From Raoultibacter phocaeensis (GTDB taxonomy: Bacteria; Actinomycetota; Coriobacteriia; Coriobacteriales; Eggerthellaceae): DNA of 64,000 bases. Of this stretch, positions 35,430-43,600 are shown one piece after another. The notes under the pieces were generated by a model. That model was given only the letters and a program-made list of their open reading frames with translations. It was not told where the DNA came from and did no database searches. A program made the position numbers and the translations under genes. The stretch's first letter is position 1, and each line of letters starts with the position of its first letter. The stretch lies in NCBI RefSeq assembly GCF_901411515.1, contig NZ_CABDUX010000002.1, forward strand, positions 1,426,001-1,490,000, read 5' to 3'.

Positions 35430-38327
35430 TCAGTCGGCACCTCCCCCCTCGACCATGGTTGCAGCACCTTTCGCACGCGGTGCCGAACCGTGGCTTGACT
35501 GCTTCGCCTCATCGCCGCTTTCGGCCCACACGCGCACAACCGGATAGCCGGCGACGTCTGAACCCTTGAGCTTGATCTGAACCATTTCAGCAGGAACCGC
35601 AACCATCGTCTTTGCCGTCTTCACCGCATGCACGGCTCCCGTATCATCGATGCCCTCCACGAAGAAACGCGGTGTGCGAAGCGTGCGCGCAACCCGAAAC
35701 GAAAGCGTTATCGCATCATCGGAAGCTGTGGCTGACGCTATGCGCTGAGGCACCGCGTAGCGCACGTTCTCGCCTGCGACGACCGAAGCATCTTTTCCAC
35801 GCAACACACCGGACGCGCCGCATGCGAACCGAGCCGCAGAGCGCCCCGCTATCTCGCCCTCGTCGGATGCATGGTCGACTAGATCGTGGACATGCAGCGC
35901 GTTGCCGCATGCGAAGATGCCCGCTACATCGGTTTCGAGGCCGTTATCAACCGAAGCGCCCCCGGTTACCGGATCGAGCGTCACCCCGGCAGTCTTCGCA
36001 ACCTCGTTCTCGGGAAGCAAACCCACCGATAAAAGCAACGTGTCGCATGCGATGCGGCGCTCGGTTCCCGGAATCGGGCGATGCGTTTCTTCGTCGACGT
36101 CGGACACGTACACGGCGCTCAAACGGCCTTCGCCCTCAAGACGGGTGACCGTGTTGCCCAAATACAGAGGAATGCCGTAATCGTCGAGGCACTGGACGAT
36201 GTTTCGCCGCAGGCCCGACGGATACGGCATGAGCTCGTAGACGCCGAGTACGTTGGCCCCTTGCGAAACGAGCCTGCGGGCCATAATGAGCCCGATATCG
36301 CCCGAACCGAGTATGACGACGTTTCTTCCCGGCAGGCAACCCTGCAGGTTCATGAAGTTCTGGGCGCTGCCTGCAGAGAACACGCCAGAAGGCCTCGAGC
36401 CCGCAACGTTCAAGGCACCGAGACCGCGCTCGCGGGAGCCGGTTGCAAGAACAACAGCCTTCGCCGACACGATACGCTCGCCTCCGCGCCCCACGGACAC
36501 CGCTTCGTACAGCCCTTCCCTGTTCGTTCTAAGCGAAAGCACCGTGGTGTCGCCAAGGACGTCGATCCCCGACTTCGCGAGTGCAGAAACCTCGCGAAGC
36601 GCGTACTCGGGGCCCGTCAACTCTTCGCCGAACCGATGGAGGCCGAACCCGTTGTGGATGCACTGCTTGAGAATGCCGCCGAGCTTCATCTCGCGATCGA
36701 CAAGGGCGACGCGCAGTGCTCCCTCGCGTGCTGCCGCCTTCGCCGCAGCGATGCCCGCTGCCCCACCCCCAACCACCACGACATCGTAGGGTTCACCAGC
36801 AGAGCAGAGGCGCTCCGAGCATGCAGAATTCGAGTGCGAAGGGGCTTGAGCACGGCACAGATCGAGATAATCGCCACGCGACGAAGCGACCACGGACGAG
36901 CCTAGCAGCCGCTTGTCGATGCGCTCCGGCGGCTGATCCGTCACCCGAGCCATGATCTTTACGATCTCGGGCGAGCAGAATCCTCCATGGCAGCGCCCCA
37001 TCATCGCCCGAGTGCGCCACTTGAGCGTATCGAGCGAATTCACGGGAAGAGGACTCGCAAACGCATCGGCAATCTCGGCTTCGGTCACGTTGCAGCATCG
37101 GCACACCACATGGCCGAAACGCGCGTCCCGTTCGATCGCTTGCGCCCGCTCGCTCTCGTCCATGAGGGAAAACGGCTTTGCGTGGGCGCGCGCAGGATCG
37201 AACGACTCGTTGGGCGCGGCGCCGAGGCGTGCGGCGACAGCGCGCGCGACATCGACAGCGACAGCCGGAGCCGAGGTGAGCCCTGGTGAATCGAAGCAGG
37301 CGATATTGAAGAACCCCGGCGCGTCGCACGCTTCGCCGATCACGAAATCGCCGCTTTCACCGCTTGCCCGTAATCCCGCGAAGTTCGTGATCATGCCGCG
37401 CATCGAAAGCTCGGGCCAGGTTTTCTTTGCCGCCTCGAGCACGAAGGCAAGGCCCTCGGCCGTCGTCGACACGTCGCTTTTGCTCGATTGAGCCACTGCG
37501 TTCGGGCCGACGAGCAGGTTGCCGTGCACGGTGGGCGTCATGAGCACGCCTTTGCCCGACGAAGAGGGAGCCTGGAACATCGTGCTCGTAAACGTATCTC
37601 CCATATCATCGTCGAACAGGCAGTATTCTCCGCGGCGCGGTGTTATGTGCAGCGCATGCGCGCTCACCTGGTTGTTGATCTCATCGGCGTACACCCCGGC
37701 GGCGTTCACCACCGATGCAGCCGTCACGCGCCCGCCCGCTTCGGTGACAAGCTCGTATCCTTGCCCGACATCGAGCGGCCGGACTGTGCGTACCCGTTCG
37801 CCGAAGAAGAACGATACCCCGTTTTCCGCAGCGTTCTCGGCAGCGGCGAGGGCAACTTCGTACGGATCGCAGATCGCCCCGGACGGGGCGAAGAGCGCGC
37901 CGAGCGCAAGACGGGATACGTGCGGCTCCTTCGCTCTCAGTTCGGCTTGCGAAAGCTCGCGCACGCCCGCGATGCCGTTTTCCCGCGCACGCTCGACGAG
38001 GCCGCGAACCGCCGCAAGTTCCTCGTCGGTGAACGCGAGTACGATAGAGCCGTTGTTCACGTAAGCGAATCCGAGCTCTTTGGCGAGTGCGGGATATTGT
38101 GCCGATCCTCGCGCATTGTAAAGGGCTTTGAGCGTACCCGGCTCAGGGTCGTAGCCGGCATGCACAATGCCGGAATTGGCCCTGGTTGCACCCGAAGCGA
38201 TATCGGTGCCTTCTTCGAGCACGGCAATCGAAAGGTCGAAGCGCGCCAATTCGCGCGCTGTACATGCGCCGGCTATGCCCGCACCGATCACGACGACGTC
38301 GTAGGAGGAATCGTGTAGTTTCATCAT
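35430..38327 (-). CDS. Fused anaerobic glycerol-3-phosphate dehydrogenase (GlpA-like) and FAD/NAD oxidoreductase (GlpB-like)
   Basis: A 965-residue protein joining two enzymes usually encoded separately. Residues 1 to about 490 are GlpA-like: FAD site [18 protein letters not shown], a DAO fold, then a [2Fe-2S] BFD-type domain with CRCC near 409 and CHGGFC near 447. After a 20-residue polar linker, residues from about 513 form a pyridine-nucleotide-disulfide-type oxidoreductase ([17 protein letters not shown], second nucleotide site [17 protein letters not shown]). It should oxidise glycerol-3-phosphate to dihydroxyacetone phosphate and pass electrons on. The frame has no break at the joint. 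DUF1667 follows. Confidence 0.92.
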   Translation of the reverse strand: MMKLHDSSYDVVVIGAGIAGACTARELARFDLSIAVLEEGTDIASGATRANSGIVHAGYDPEPGTLKALYNARGSAQYPALAKELGFAYVNNGSIVLAFTDEELAAVRGLVERARENGIAGVRELSQAELRAKEPHVSRLALGALFAPSGAICDPYEVALAAAENAAENGVSFFFGERVRTVRPLDVGQGYELVTEAGGRVTAASVVNAAGVYADEINNQVSAHALHITPRRGEYCLFDDDMGDTFTSTMFQAPSSSGKGVLMTPTVHGNLLVGPNAVAQSSKSDVSTTAEGLAFVLEAAKKTWPELSMRGMITNFAGLRASGESGDFVIGEACDAPGFFNIACFDSPGLTSAPAVAVDVARAVAARLGAAPNESFDPARAHAKPFSLMDESERAQAIERDARFGHVVCRCCNVTEAEIADAFASPLPVNSLDTLKWRTRAMMGRCHGGFCSPEIVKIMARVTDQPPERIDKRLLGSSVVASSRGDYLDLCRAQAPSHSNSACSERLCSAGEPYDVVVVGGGAAGIAAAKAAAREGALRVALVDREMKLGGILKQCIHNGFGLHRFGEELTGPEYALREVSALAKSGIDVLGDTTVLSLRTNREGLYEAVSVGRGGERIVSAKAVVLATGSRERGLGALNVAGSRPSGVFSAGSAQNFMNLQGCLPGRNVVILGSGDIGLIMARRLVSQGANVLGVYELMPYPSGLRRNIVQCLDDYGIPLYLGNTVTRLEGEGRLSAVYVSDVDEETHRPIPGTERRIACDTLLLSVGLLPENEVAKTAGVTLDPVTGGASVDNGLETDVAGIFACGNALHVHDLVDHASDEGEIAGRSAARFACGASGVLRGKDASVVAGENVRYAVPQRIASATASDDAITLSFRVARTLRTPRFFVEGIDDTGAVHAVKTAKTMVAVPAEMVQIKLKGSDVAGYPVVRVWAESGDEAKQSSHGSAPRAKGAATMVEGGGAD

Positions 38328-38392
38328 GCCGCAAGCTTACTATTTCTTCCCGCTTGGCGGAAGGAGGAACATTCAATACCTAGAATCGCGTA

Positions 38393-38407
38393 TTGTAACC
38401 GTTACAA
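38393..38407. promoter_or_regulatory. Perfect palindrome TTGTAAC-C-GTTACAA in a divergent promoter region
   Basis: Seven-base arms with one central base lie between the dehydrogenase gene (starts 38327) and the NifX-like gene (starts 38429). The right-to-left -10 TACAAT (plus-strand bases 38392-38397) overlaps it, with a weak TTTCGT 17 bases further. It is a good operator candidate for the dehydrogenase operon; the regulator is not in the window by name. Confidence 0.55.
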
Positions 38408-38428
38408 GGTTGCCACGAAAGGAACGAT

Positions 38429-38797
38429 ATGAGGATTGCAGTCGCGAGCGAGGGCCTTGACGTTTCTCCTTATTTCGAACACTGCACCAGCTTCACCTTC
38501 TATACCATCGATTGCGGCATCATCGCCGAATGCCAGAATATGCCCAACCCGCAGCTGCCGTCCGGCAGTCTTGCATCGCTGCTCGTCGAACTCGAAGTCG
38601 ACGTGCTCATCGCCGGTTGCATCAAACGCACGTCGATCCATGCGCTCATGGAAGCGGATATCGAAGTCGTGTCGGGTGTCGTGGGCACAGCGCGCGCCGC
38701 CACCGAAGCGTATCTTGCCCAGACGCTCATCGGCTGCGACGAATGGTGCGATTACGACGATGAAAGCGATGTTGAACCCCAACTCGCCGAAGCGTAA
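38429..38797 (+). CDS. Dinitrogenase iron-molybdenum cofactor (NifX/NifB C-terminal) family protein
   Basis: A 122-residue single-domain protein: MRIAVASEGLDVSPYFEHCTSFTFYTID and GSLASLLVELEVDVLIAGCIKRTS match the PF02579 fold, in which members bind metal clusters. The tail (GCDEWCDYDDESD) is acidic with two cysteines. No nitrogenase genes are present, so this is one of the stand-alone members found widely in anaerobes, with unknown targets. GAAAGGAAC precedes the ATG. It is divergent from the glycerol-3-phosphate dehydrogenase and followed by a pentanucleotide array and a terminator. Confidence 0.85.
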   Translation: MRIAVASEGLDVSPYFEHCTSFTFYTIDCGIIAECQNMPNPQLPSGSLASLLVELEVDVLIAGCIKRTSIHALMEADIEVVSGVVGTARAATEAYLAQTLIGCDEWCDYDDESDVEPQLAEA

Positions 38798-38810
38798 ACG
38801 CAAAAAGCAG

Positions 38811-38870
38811 CCAAGCCAAGCCAAGCCAAGCCAAGCCAAGCCAAGCCAAGCCAAGCCAAGCCAAGCCAAG
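38811..38870. repeat. (CCAAG)12 pentanucleotide array
   Basis: Twelve exact CCAAG units fill these 60 bases, starting 13 bases after the stop of the NifX-like gene and ending 15 bases before a bidirectional terminator. Because the unit length is five, any change in copy number shifts reading frames by two or one bases, but no supported gene is read through it. Confidence 0.99.
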
Positions 38871-38885
38871 AGAATTCTCCCATAC

Positions 38886-38918
38886 AAAAAGCCCGGCACC
38901 ACTGGTGTCGGGCTTTTT
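38886..38918. terminator. Bidirectional rho-independent terminator
   Basis: A 14-16-bp stem (AAAAAGCCCGGCACCA with the opposite arm TGTCGGGCTTTTT, one G-T pair) with T tracts on both strands. It serves the NifX-like gene rightward and rplT leftward (stop at 38950). Confidence 0.95.
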
Positions 38919-38949
38919 AGATTACGCAAGCAGCACGTGTCGTGCCCGT

Positions 38950-39303
38950 TTACAGGGCCTTCTTCGCCACCTCGGTCACCGCAGCAAACGCAGCCGGGTC
39001 GTTCACGGCCATGTCGGCGAGCACTTTGCGGTCGAGCTGCACGCCTGCCTTCTTGAGGCCGTTCATGAGCACCGAATAGGAAAGGCCGTTAATGCGGGCG
39101 GCGGCATTGATGCGGGTGATCCACAAACGACGGATCTCGCGCTTCTTGTTGCGACGATCGCGATACATGTACTGAAGCGAATGCTGCACCTGCTCCTTCG
39201 CGGCACGGTAGGAACGGGATTTCGCACCGTAGTAGCCCTTCGCACGGTTGAGAACGGTACGGCGCTTCTTATGAGCGTTGACTGCACGCTTTACACGAGG
39301 CAT
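38950..39303 (-). CDS. rplT: Ribosomal protein L20
   Basis: A 117-residue basic protein with the L20 start [26 protein letters not shown] and [23 protein letters not shown] in the middle. It binds 23S rRNA early in 50S assembly. In other bacteria L20 also represses its own operon by binding the infC leader or the rpmI region. It is the last gene of infC-rpmI-rplT, 21 bases after rpmI, and ends at a bidirectional terminator. Confidence 0.99.
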   Translation of the reverse strand: MPRVKRAVNAHKKRRTVLNRAKGYYGAKSRSYRAAKEQVQHSLQYMYRDRRNKKREIRRLWITRINAAARINGLSYSVLMNGLKKAGVQLDRKVLADMAVNDPAAFAAVTEVAKKAL

Positions 39304-39324
39304 TGTTCAATCCTTCCTGATCGA

Positions 39325-39522
39325 TTAGCGGAGTCCAAGGTTGCGCTCGACGACCTTCTTGTCGGCGGCGGATACTTCGGTCTCGTGGCGGAAATTGCGC
39401 TTGCGCTTCTGGCTCTTCTTCTCAAGAATGTGGTTGCGGCCCTGCTTCGAGCGCATGATCTTGCCGGAACCGGTAACGCGGAATCGCTTGGCGGTGCCGC
39501 GATGGGTCTTCATCTTAGGCAT
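39325..39522 (-). CDS. rpmI: Ribosomal protein L35
   Basis: A 65-residue basic protein: [22 protein letters not shown] is the conserved L35 start, followed by the Lys/Arg-rich core [13 protein letters not shown]. It is a structural component of the 50S subunit. Its ATG shares one base with the infC stop (TAATG), so it is translationally coupled to initiation factor 3, and rplT follows after 21 bases. Confidence 0.99.
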   Translation of the reverse strand: MPKMKTHRGTAKRFRVTGSGKIMRSKQGRNHILEKKSQKRKRNFRHETEVSAADKKVVERNLGLR

Positions 39523-40091
39523 TATTCGTCGTCCTTTCCTTCTTCTTGCTTTTCAGCTTCCTTTTTCTTCTTCGCCGCTGCGGGCAGTGGCGCAATGAGC
39601 ATGTGCATGTTGCGGCCCTCCATCTTGGGCTGGCTTTCGATGACCGCTTGATCTTTCAAGTCATCCGCCAAACGCTCCAAGATCGTCAGCCCCTGCTCGG
39701 GATGCGCCATTTCGCGACCGCGGAACATGATGGTGATCTTCACCTTGTTGCCCGCATCGAGGAAGCGCAGCACGTGCTTTTTCTTGGTCGTGTAATCGCC
39801 CACGTCGATCTTGGGGCGGAATTTCATTTCCTTCGTTTCGATCTTGCTCTGGTTTTTACGGGCCTGTTTGGCCTTGATGGCCTGATCGTACTTGAACTTC
39901 CCGTAATCCATGATGCGGCATACCGGCGGTTCCGCATTCGGAGCGATCTCGACGAGATCGTAGCCCTGTTCGTCGGCGATCCGTTGAGCCTCGGAAACCG
40001 CGTAGATCCCGAGTTGCTCACCGTCGTAGCCGATCAGTCGGCATTCCCTGACAGTAATTTCTTCGTTGAGCCGTGGCTCCTGAGCAGCTAT
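39522..40091 (-). CDS. infC: Translation initiation factor IF-3, probable AUA start
   Basis: A 189-residue factor that prevents premature 50S joining and checks the start codon. The N-domain has [16 protein letters not shown] and the C-domain [23 protein letters not shown] and [14 protein letters not shown]. The start is best read as ATA at 40091: a perfect AGGAGGTGA ends eight bases before it, counted from AGGAGG, whereas the in-frame GTG at 40100 lies inside that ribosome site. A rare start is the classical basis of IF-3 autoregulation. The frame is open up to 40205 without support. A leader terminator lies upstream. Confidence 0.95.
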   Translation of the reverse strand: MAAQEPRLNEEITVRECRLIGYDGEQLGIYAVSEAQRIADEQGYDLVEIAPNAEPPVCRIMDYGKFKYDQAIKAKQARKNQSKIETKEMKFRPKIDVGDYTTKKKHVLRFLDAGNKVKITIMFRGREMAHPEQGLTILERLADDLKDQAVIESQPKMEGRNMHMLIAPLPAAAKKKKEAEKQEEGKDDE

Positions 40092-40126
40092 CGCGCTCAC
40101 CTCCTCTTTCTTGCGCTTGCGCGCAA

Positions 40127-40157
40127 ACAAAAAACCCGCAGGCGCAGGCCGCGGGTT
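40127..40157 (-). terminator. Leader terminator (attenuator) of the infC operon
   Basis: On the minus strand AACCCGC pairs with GCGGGTT, extended by an inner GGC/GCC with a bulge, followed by TTTTTTG. It ends about 30 bases before the infC ribosome site, so it must be bypassed for expression. In other bacteria L20 binding to this leader favours termination; that role here is inferred. Confidence 0.85.
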
Positions 40158-40362
40158 CGCATTCGATTTCGCACCGCTTTCGCGGCTTGTATCCAAGCAA
40201 CCCATCAGCAGCCGAAGCGCCGAACCAGGTGGGGGTTTGGGCCCCTCTTGAGTAATCAGCTTGCATACTTTAGCACATGTGCAAGCGATTGTGCGGATGT
40301 TTTTCCGAAAACGTAGGTTTCTGCACGAACAGGACGCCTGGGAACGCCCGAGGACAGAGAGC

Positions 40363-41757
40363 CTACCGATCGAACAGCGCGTCGAAATCTTTGCGGGAAT
40401 GCACGCCGAACTTGTCGTAGATCCGGCTGGAATGAGCGCGCACAGCCCCGTTCGAGATGAACAGCTCCTCGCTGATTTCGGTCGCGCTCTTCCCCTTCAC
40501 AAGCAAATGGAACACCGTCGTCTCGCGTGCCGAGAGACCCCTCGATGCGGCGATGTCCTCGAGCCGTTTTCGCTCGGCCGATTCGCCCTCGGGCTGAAAC
40601 CGCGAATAGTCGCGCTGGCTTCCCAAAAGCGGAACGAACACCGCGATGCCCGCCGCAAGCGTCGCCAAAATGGTCACCGTCACGAGGACGCCCCTGTTCC
40701 ACGACAGGTTCAAATGCATGAGCAGGATGGCAAGATCGGCCGCGATGAGGGCGAGGATGCGGATGCAGGATCCGGGCAGCATCGCTGACGTTCTGCTCCG
40801 ATACGCGTTCGAGCATACCATGGTGTACACCAAAAGGTCGAACGCCGAATACGCAGCACTCACCATCACCTGGGAAAACGAAAGGGATATCCCCAGAAAT
40901 TCGACACCGATGAGGCCCACCGTCATCAGCGGCAACGCGATCGCGTAGAGAATCGTACGGTCGAACCGATCACCCATCTTGAACGCGAGGATCAGGATGA
41001 CGAGAGAAGGCAGGAGGTTTCCCACCCCCGTCTCATGCGTCGAATGGGAAAGCTGCGTCGCACTGCCGCCCACCCCGTACGCGAAGGCGAACACGCACAC
41101 GAACAGAAACAGCATACCGTACCCGGAAAGGCCCTTGGCGCCGAGCCCCTCGCGAGGTCGGTCTTCGGCAATCGGGATGGCGCTGAAGCAAAACGATACC
41201 TGGACAAACGACGTGGCCGCCAGACAGATGATGACGAGCGTGCTCAAGAGCTCGTCGACTCCCGTGATGATCGGCAGCAATACGAAACGCGCTGCGAACG
41301 AGATCGCGAAAACCTGGATCACTTTCACAGGGGGTAGGCACCCGCAGAACTCGATCCATTGCCCGAACAGCATTCCCGCTCCCGCGCCGATAAGGACAAG
41401 GCTCGCGAGGATCGCCGTTTCGCCCGGATCGAGTCCGAGCACCACGCCAAGCGGAACCAAGCACCCGACCACGATGAGAGCGCTCGGCAAGATGAGCAGC
41501 ACGCTGCTCCTCCGATGTTTGTCGAAGCCGTAGCACAAGATGAGATAGACGATCAAACCCACGACTTTACCGACGTCGACAAGCAGAAAAAAACTTTCGC
41601 CGACGAACAGCGGCGGCACGCCCACCTGGGTAACCGTCGCATTGAACCATAGAGGCCATTCATGAGCGCATCGATAGATGCCCATGCCGATACCAGCATA
41701 GAAGATGAGCGCGTTTTTCCGAATGAACGCGAACAGCTTTTCGAGAAACCGATCCAC
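40363..41757 (-). CDS. LuxR-type regulator with twelve-helix membrane domain
   Basis: A 464-residue regulator. Around twelve helices (residues 15-390) precede a LuxR helix-turn-helix: RGLSARETTVFHLLVKGKSATEISEELFISNGAVRAHSSRIYDKF has the GerE core EISEELFISNGAVRAH. The start is placed at GTG 41757, nine bases after GGAGG; the frame also opens seven codons earlier with TTG. It is divergent from the Tat flavoprotein at 41983 and shares with it an elaborate operator region, so it probably autoregulates and controls that reductase. Confidence 0.9.
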   Translation of the reverse strand: MDRFLEKLFAFIRKNALIFYAGIGMGIYRCAHEWPLWFNATVTQVGVPPLFVGESFFLLVDVGKVVGLIVYLILCYGFDKHRRSSVLLILPSALIVVGCLVPLGVVLGLDPGETAILASLVLIGAGAGMLFGQWIEFCGCLPPVKVIQVFAISFAARFVLLPIITGVDELLSTLVIICLAATSFVQVSFCFSAIPIAEDRPREGLGAKGLSGYGMLFLFVCVFAFAYGVGGSATQLSHSTHETGVGNLLPSLVILILAFKMGDRFDRTILYAIALPLMTVGLIGVEFLGISLSFSQVMVSAAYSAFDLLVYTMVCSNAYRSRTSAMLPGSCIRILALIAADLAILLMHLNLSWNRGVLVTVTILATLAAGIAVFVPLLGSQRDYSRFQPEGESAERKRLEDIAASRGLSARETTVFHLLVKGKSATEISEELFISNGAVRAHSSRIYDKFGVHSRKDFDALFDR

Positions 41758-41799
41758 GAACAACAGCCTCCATCGCAACCGCGAGAATGCGCGGACAAT

Positions 41800-41861
41800 G
41801 CACGGATGATACTCGTTTTAAGCATCCTGCACAACGTTTAAGCACGTTTAAACATCCGTGC
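41800..41861. promoter_or_regulatory. Operator array and LuxR-gene promoter in the divergent region
   Basis: A 9-bp inverted repeat (GCACGGATG at 41800-41808 and CATCCGTGC at 41853-41861) encloses three direct CGTTTAA-type boxes at 41814, 41835 and 41845, 21 and 10 bases apart, that is on one face of the helix. The leftward promoter TTGTGC-17-TATCAT (plus-strand 41806-41834) is overlaid by these boxes. The layout fits binding by the divergent LuxR-type regulator. Confidence 0.65.
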
Positions 41862-41982
41862 GCACTTGCTTGGCAGTAGGGTGTGCTCGATTCGAACCCG
41901 TCGCTGTGCAGGCATTGAAAAAACCGTGCACCTGCAAAAGGGTCGAACGACCAGACTATACGTACGGAGGAAGGGAAGCATC

Positions 41983-43521
41983 ATGCAATCATCGAAACGA
42001 ACCCAGCTGGATCGACGCGGTTTCCTCAAGGGAGCCGCAGTCGGCGCGGCGGGACTGGCAGCATTCGGGCTTGCCGGCTGCGCGCCTGAGGCGCAAGGCG
42101 AAGCGGGCGGGCAGGCGGCGAAAGCACCAGAATCATGGGATCGCGAAGTCGATGTCGTCGTCATTGGCAGCGGCGGCTCGGGACTGTCGGCCGCTATCGA
42201 AGCTGCGGGGGCAGGGGCGGACACGCTCGTGCTCGAAAAGGGCAGCGTCGTGGGCGGAACGACCGCGCTCTCTGCCGGCATCACGCAAGCCGCAGGAACG
42301 GAATACCAAAAGAAGTTCACCGAATATCCGGACGACACCCCGGAAAACCACTTTAAGTGGTACATGGCGCTCGGCGAGGAGTGGGTCGACGAAGAGCTTG
42401 TGAAGGATTTGGCCTACGGGTGCCCTGAGGTTATCCGCTGGTATGTGGAGGATCTCGGTATCACGATCGGCGATTTTTCAGGCCAATCGCACGTGCCGTA
42501 TGCCGACGAGTACTACGCCGTGCGCATCCACCGTCCCGACGGCGAGGGCGCGGGTCTCATCGCGGCAATGAAGGCGAAGGCCGAAGGCAACGGCGCAGTC
42601 ATCGAAACCGGAACCGAGGTTACGCGTCTCATCACCGACGCCGAGGGAGCCGTCATCGGCGTCGAAGCCGAAACGAAAAAGGGCTCCGCTACGATCAAGG
42701 CGAACAAAGGCGTCGTCGTCGCCACGAGCAACATCGACCACAACACCGAAATGGCCCGCCAGTTCTGCCCGCAGCAGGTATGGGCGATGGAACTCGCCGA
42801 TTGTCTGAGCGCCCCCACCAATACCGGCGACGGCATCCGCATGGGCATGGAGATCGGTGCCGACATCCGCAACCTCGGAAGCGGCATGGACGCGATTCTC
42901 GACCTCAAGCTCACTTCGGGCAAAGACGCTTGGGGCCTCATCTTCGTGAACCAAGCAGGCACGCGCTACGTTTGCGAAGACGCGCACTACGCCTACAAAA
43001 CCCGCATGCAGTTCCAGATGGAGCGCTCGACGGGACACCCCTGCTACGCAGTCTGGGCCGAAAGCAACCTTGAGAACTGCCGTGCATGGGATGCAACCAC
43101 CATCAACGATGCGGTAGCCGACGGCACCGTTGTCGCAGCCGCTTCGATCGAGGAACTCGCGGCTGAGATCGGCGTCGACGCTGCGGGCCTCGCGAACACC
43201 ATCCAATACTGGAACGACGTCGTGGTTGCCGCAGGCGAAGACAGTCAGTACGGCCGCATCAGCGGATTCGAGCGCATCGAGGGCGCGACGTACTACGCGA
43301 ACCGCATGCGCCCCGAAATCATGGGGCCCTGCGGCGGTCTGCGCATCGACGTCGAGGCGCACGTGCTGCGCCCCGACGGCTCGCAGATCCCCCGCCTGTT
43401 CGCAGCGGGCCTGTGCACCGGCGGCTGGGTCGGGCCGTTCTACCCCGGGTCGGGCACGGCTATGGCCGCGAACGCGCACTTCGGAAGGAAGGCTGGGAGA
43501 AACGCCGCGGAGATGGCGTAA
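41983..43521 (+). CDS. Tat-exported FAD-dependent reductase (fumarate reductase flavoprotein family)
   Basis: A 512-residue exported flavoprotein. Tat motif LDRRGFLKGAAVG and lipobox GLAGC suggest an extracytoplasmic lipoprotein. FAD site: VVVIGSGGSGLSAAIEAAGAG (core GSGGSGLSAA, about residues 61-70) and KGSVVGGTTALSAG. The C-terminus AAGLCTGGWVGPFYPGSGTAMAANAHFGR closes the FAD site. WNDVVVAAGEDSQYGR is the usual end of the mobile capping part. The substrate is unknown and probably differs from those of the two other reductases, as active-site segments diverge. GGAGGAAGGG precedes the ATG at 41983; the earlier frame from 41866 has no signal peptide. Confidence 0.92.
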   Translation: MQSSKRTQLDRRGFLKGAAVGAAGLAAFGLAGCAPEAQGEAGGQAAKAPESWDREVDVVVIGSGGSGLSAAIEAAGAGADTLVLEKGSVVGGTTALSAGITQAAGTEYQKKFTEYPDDTPENHFKWYMALGEEWVDEELVKDLAYGCPEVIRWYVEDLGITIGDFSGQSHVPYADEYYAVRIHRPDGEGAGLIAAMKAKAEGNGAVIETGTEVTRLITDAEGAVIGVEAETKKGSATIKANKGVVVATSNIDHNTEMARQFCPQQVWAMELADCLSAPTNTGDGIRMGMEIGADIRNLGSGMDAILDLKLTSGKDAWGLIFVNQAGTRYVCEDAHYAYKTRMQFQMERSTGHPCYAVWAESNLENCRAWDATTINDAVADGTVVAAASIEELAAEIGVDAAGLANTIQYWNDVVVAAGEDSQYGRISGFERIEGATYYANRMRPEIMGPCGGLRIDVEAHVLRPDGSQIPRLFAAGLCTGGWVGPFYPGSGTAMAANAHFGRKAGRNAAEMA

Positions 43522-43535
43522 CGACCCAATGGATG

Positions 43536-43569
43536 CGAAACGAGGGGGCCATCCCGCCCCCTCGTTTCG
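43536..43569. terminator. 14-bp hairpin between convergent flavoprotein genes
   Basis: CGAAACGAGGGGGC and its exact complement flank the loop CATCCC, 15 bases after the stop at 43521 and 32 bases before the stop of the convergent gene at 43601. T tracts are short, but placement fits a bidirectional terminator. Just beside it ACAAGCTATCTGC is repeated at 43576 and 43596. Confidence 0.75.
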
Positions 43570-43600
43570 TGCGACACAAGCTATCTGCTTCCGCTACAAG

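Noticed and set aside
38811-38870. CRISPR array
   Set aside because: The repeats are five bases long with no spacers and no cas genes nearby.
38402-38929. Minus-strand frame encoding LAWLG repeats
   Set aside because: It is a translation of the CCAAG array and of the NifX-like gene's opposite strand; no ribosome site, and the plus-strand gene and terminator explain the sequence.
40098-40100. GTG as the infC start
   Set aside because: It forms part of the AGGAGGTGA ribosome site, so the initiator must be further downstream; ATA at 40091 has ideal spacing.
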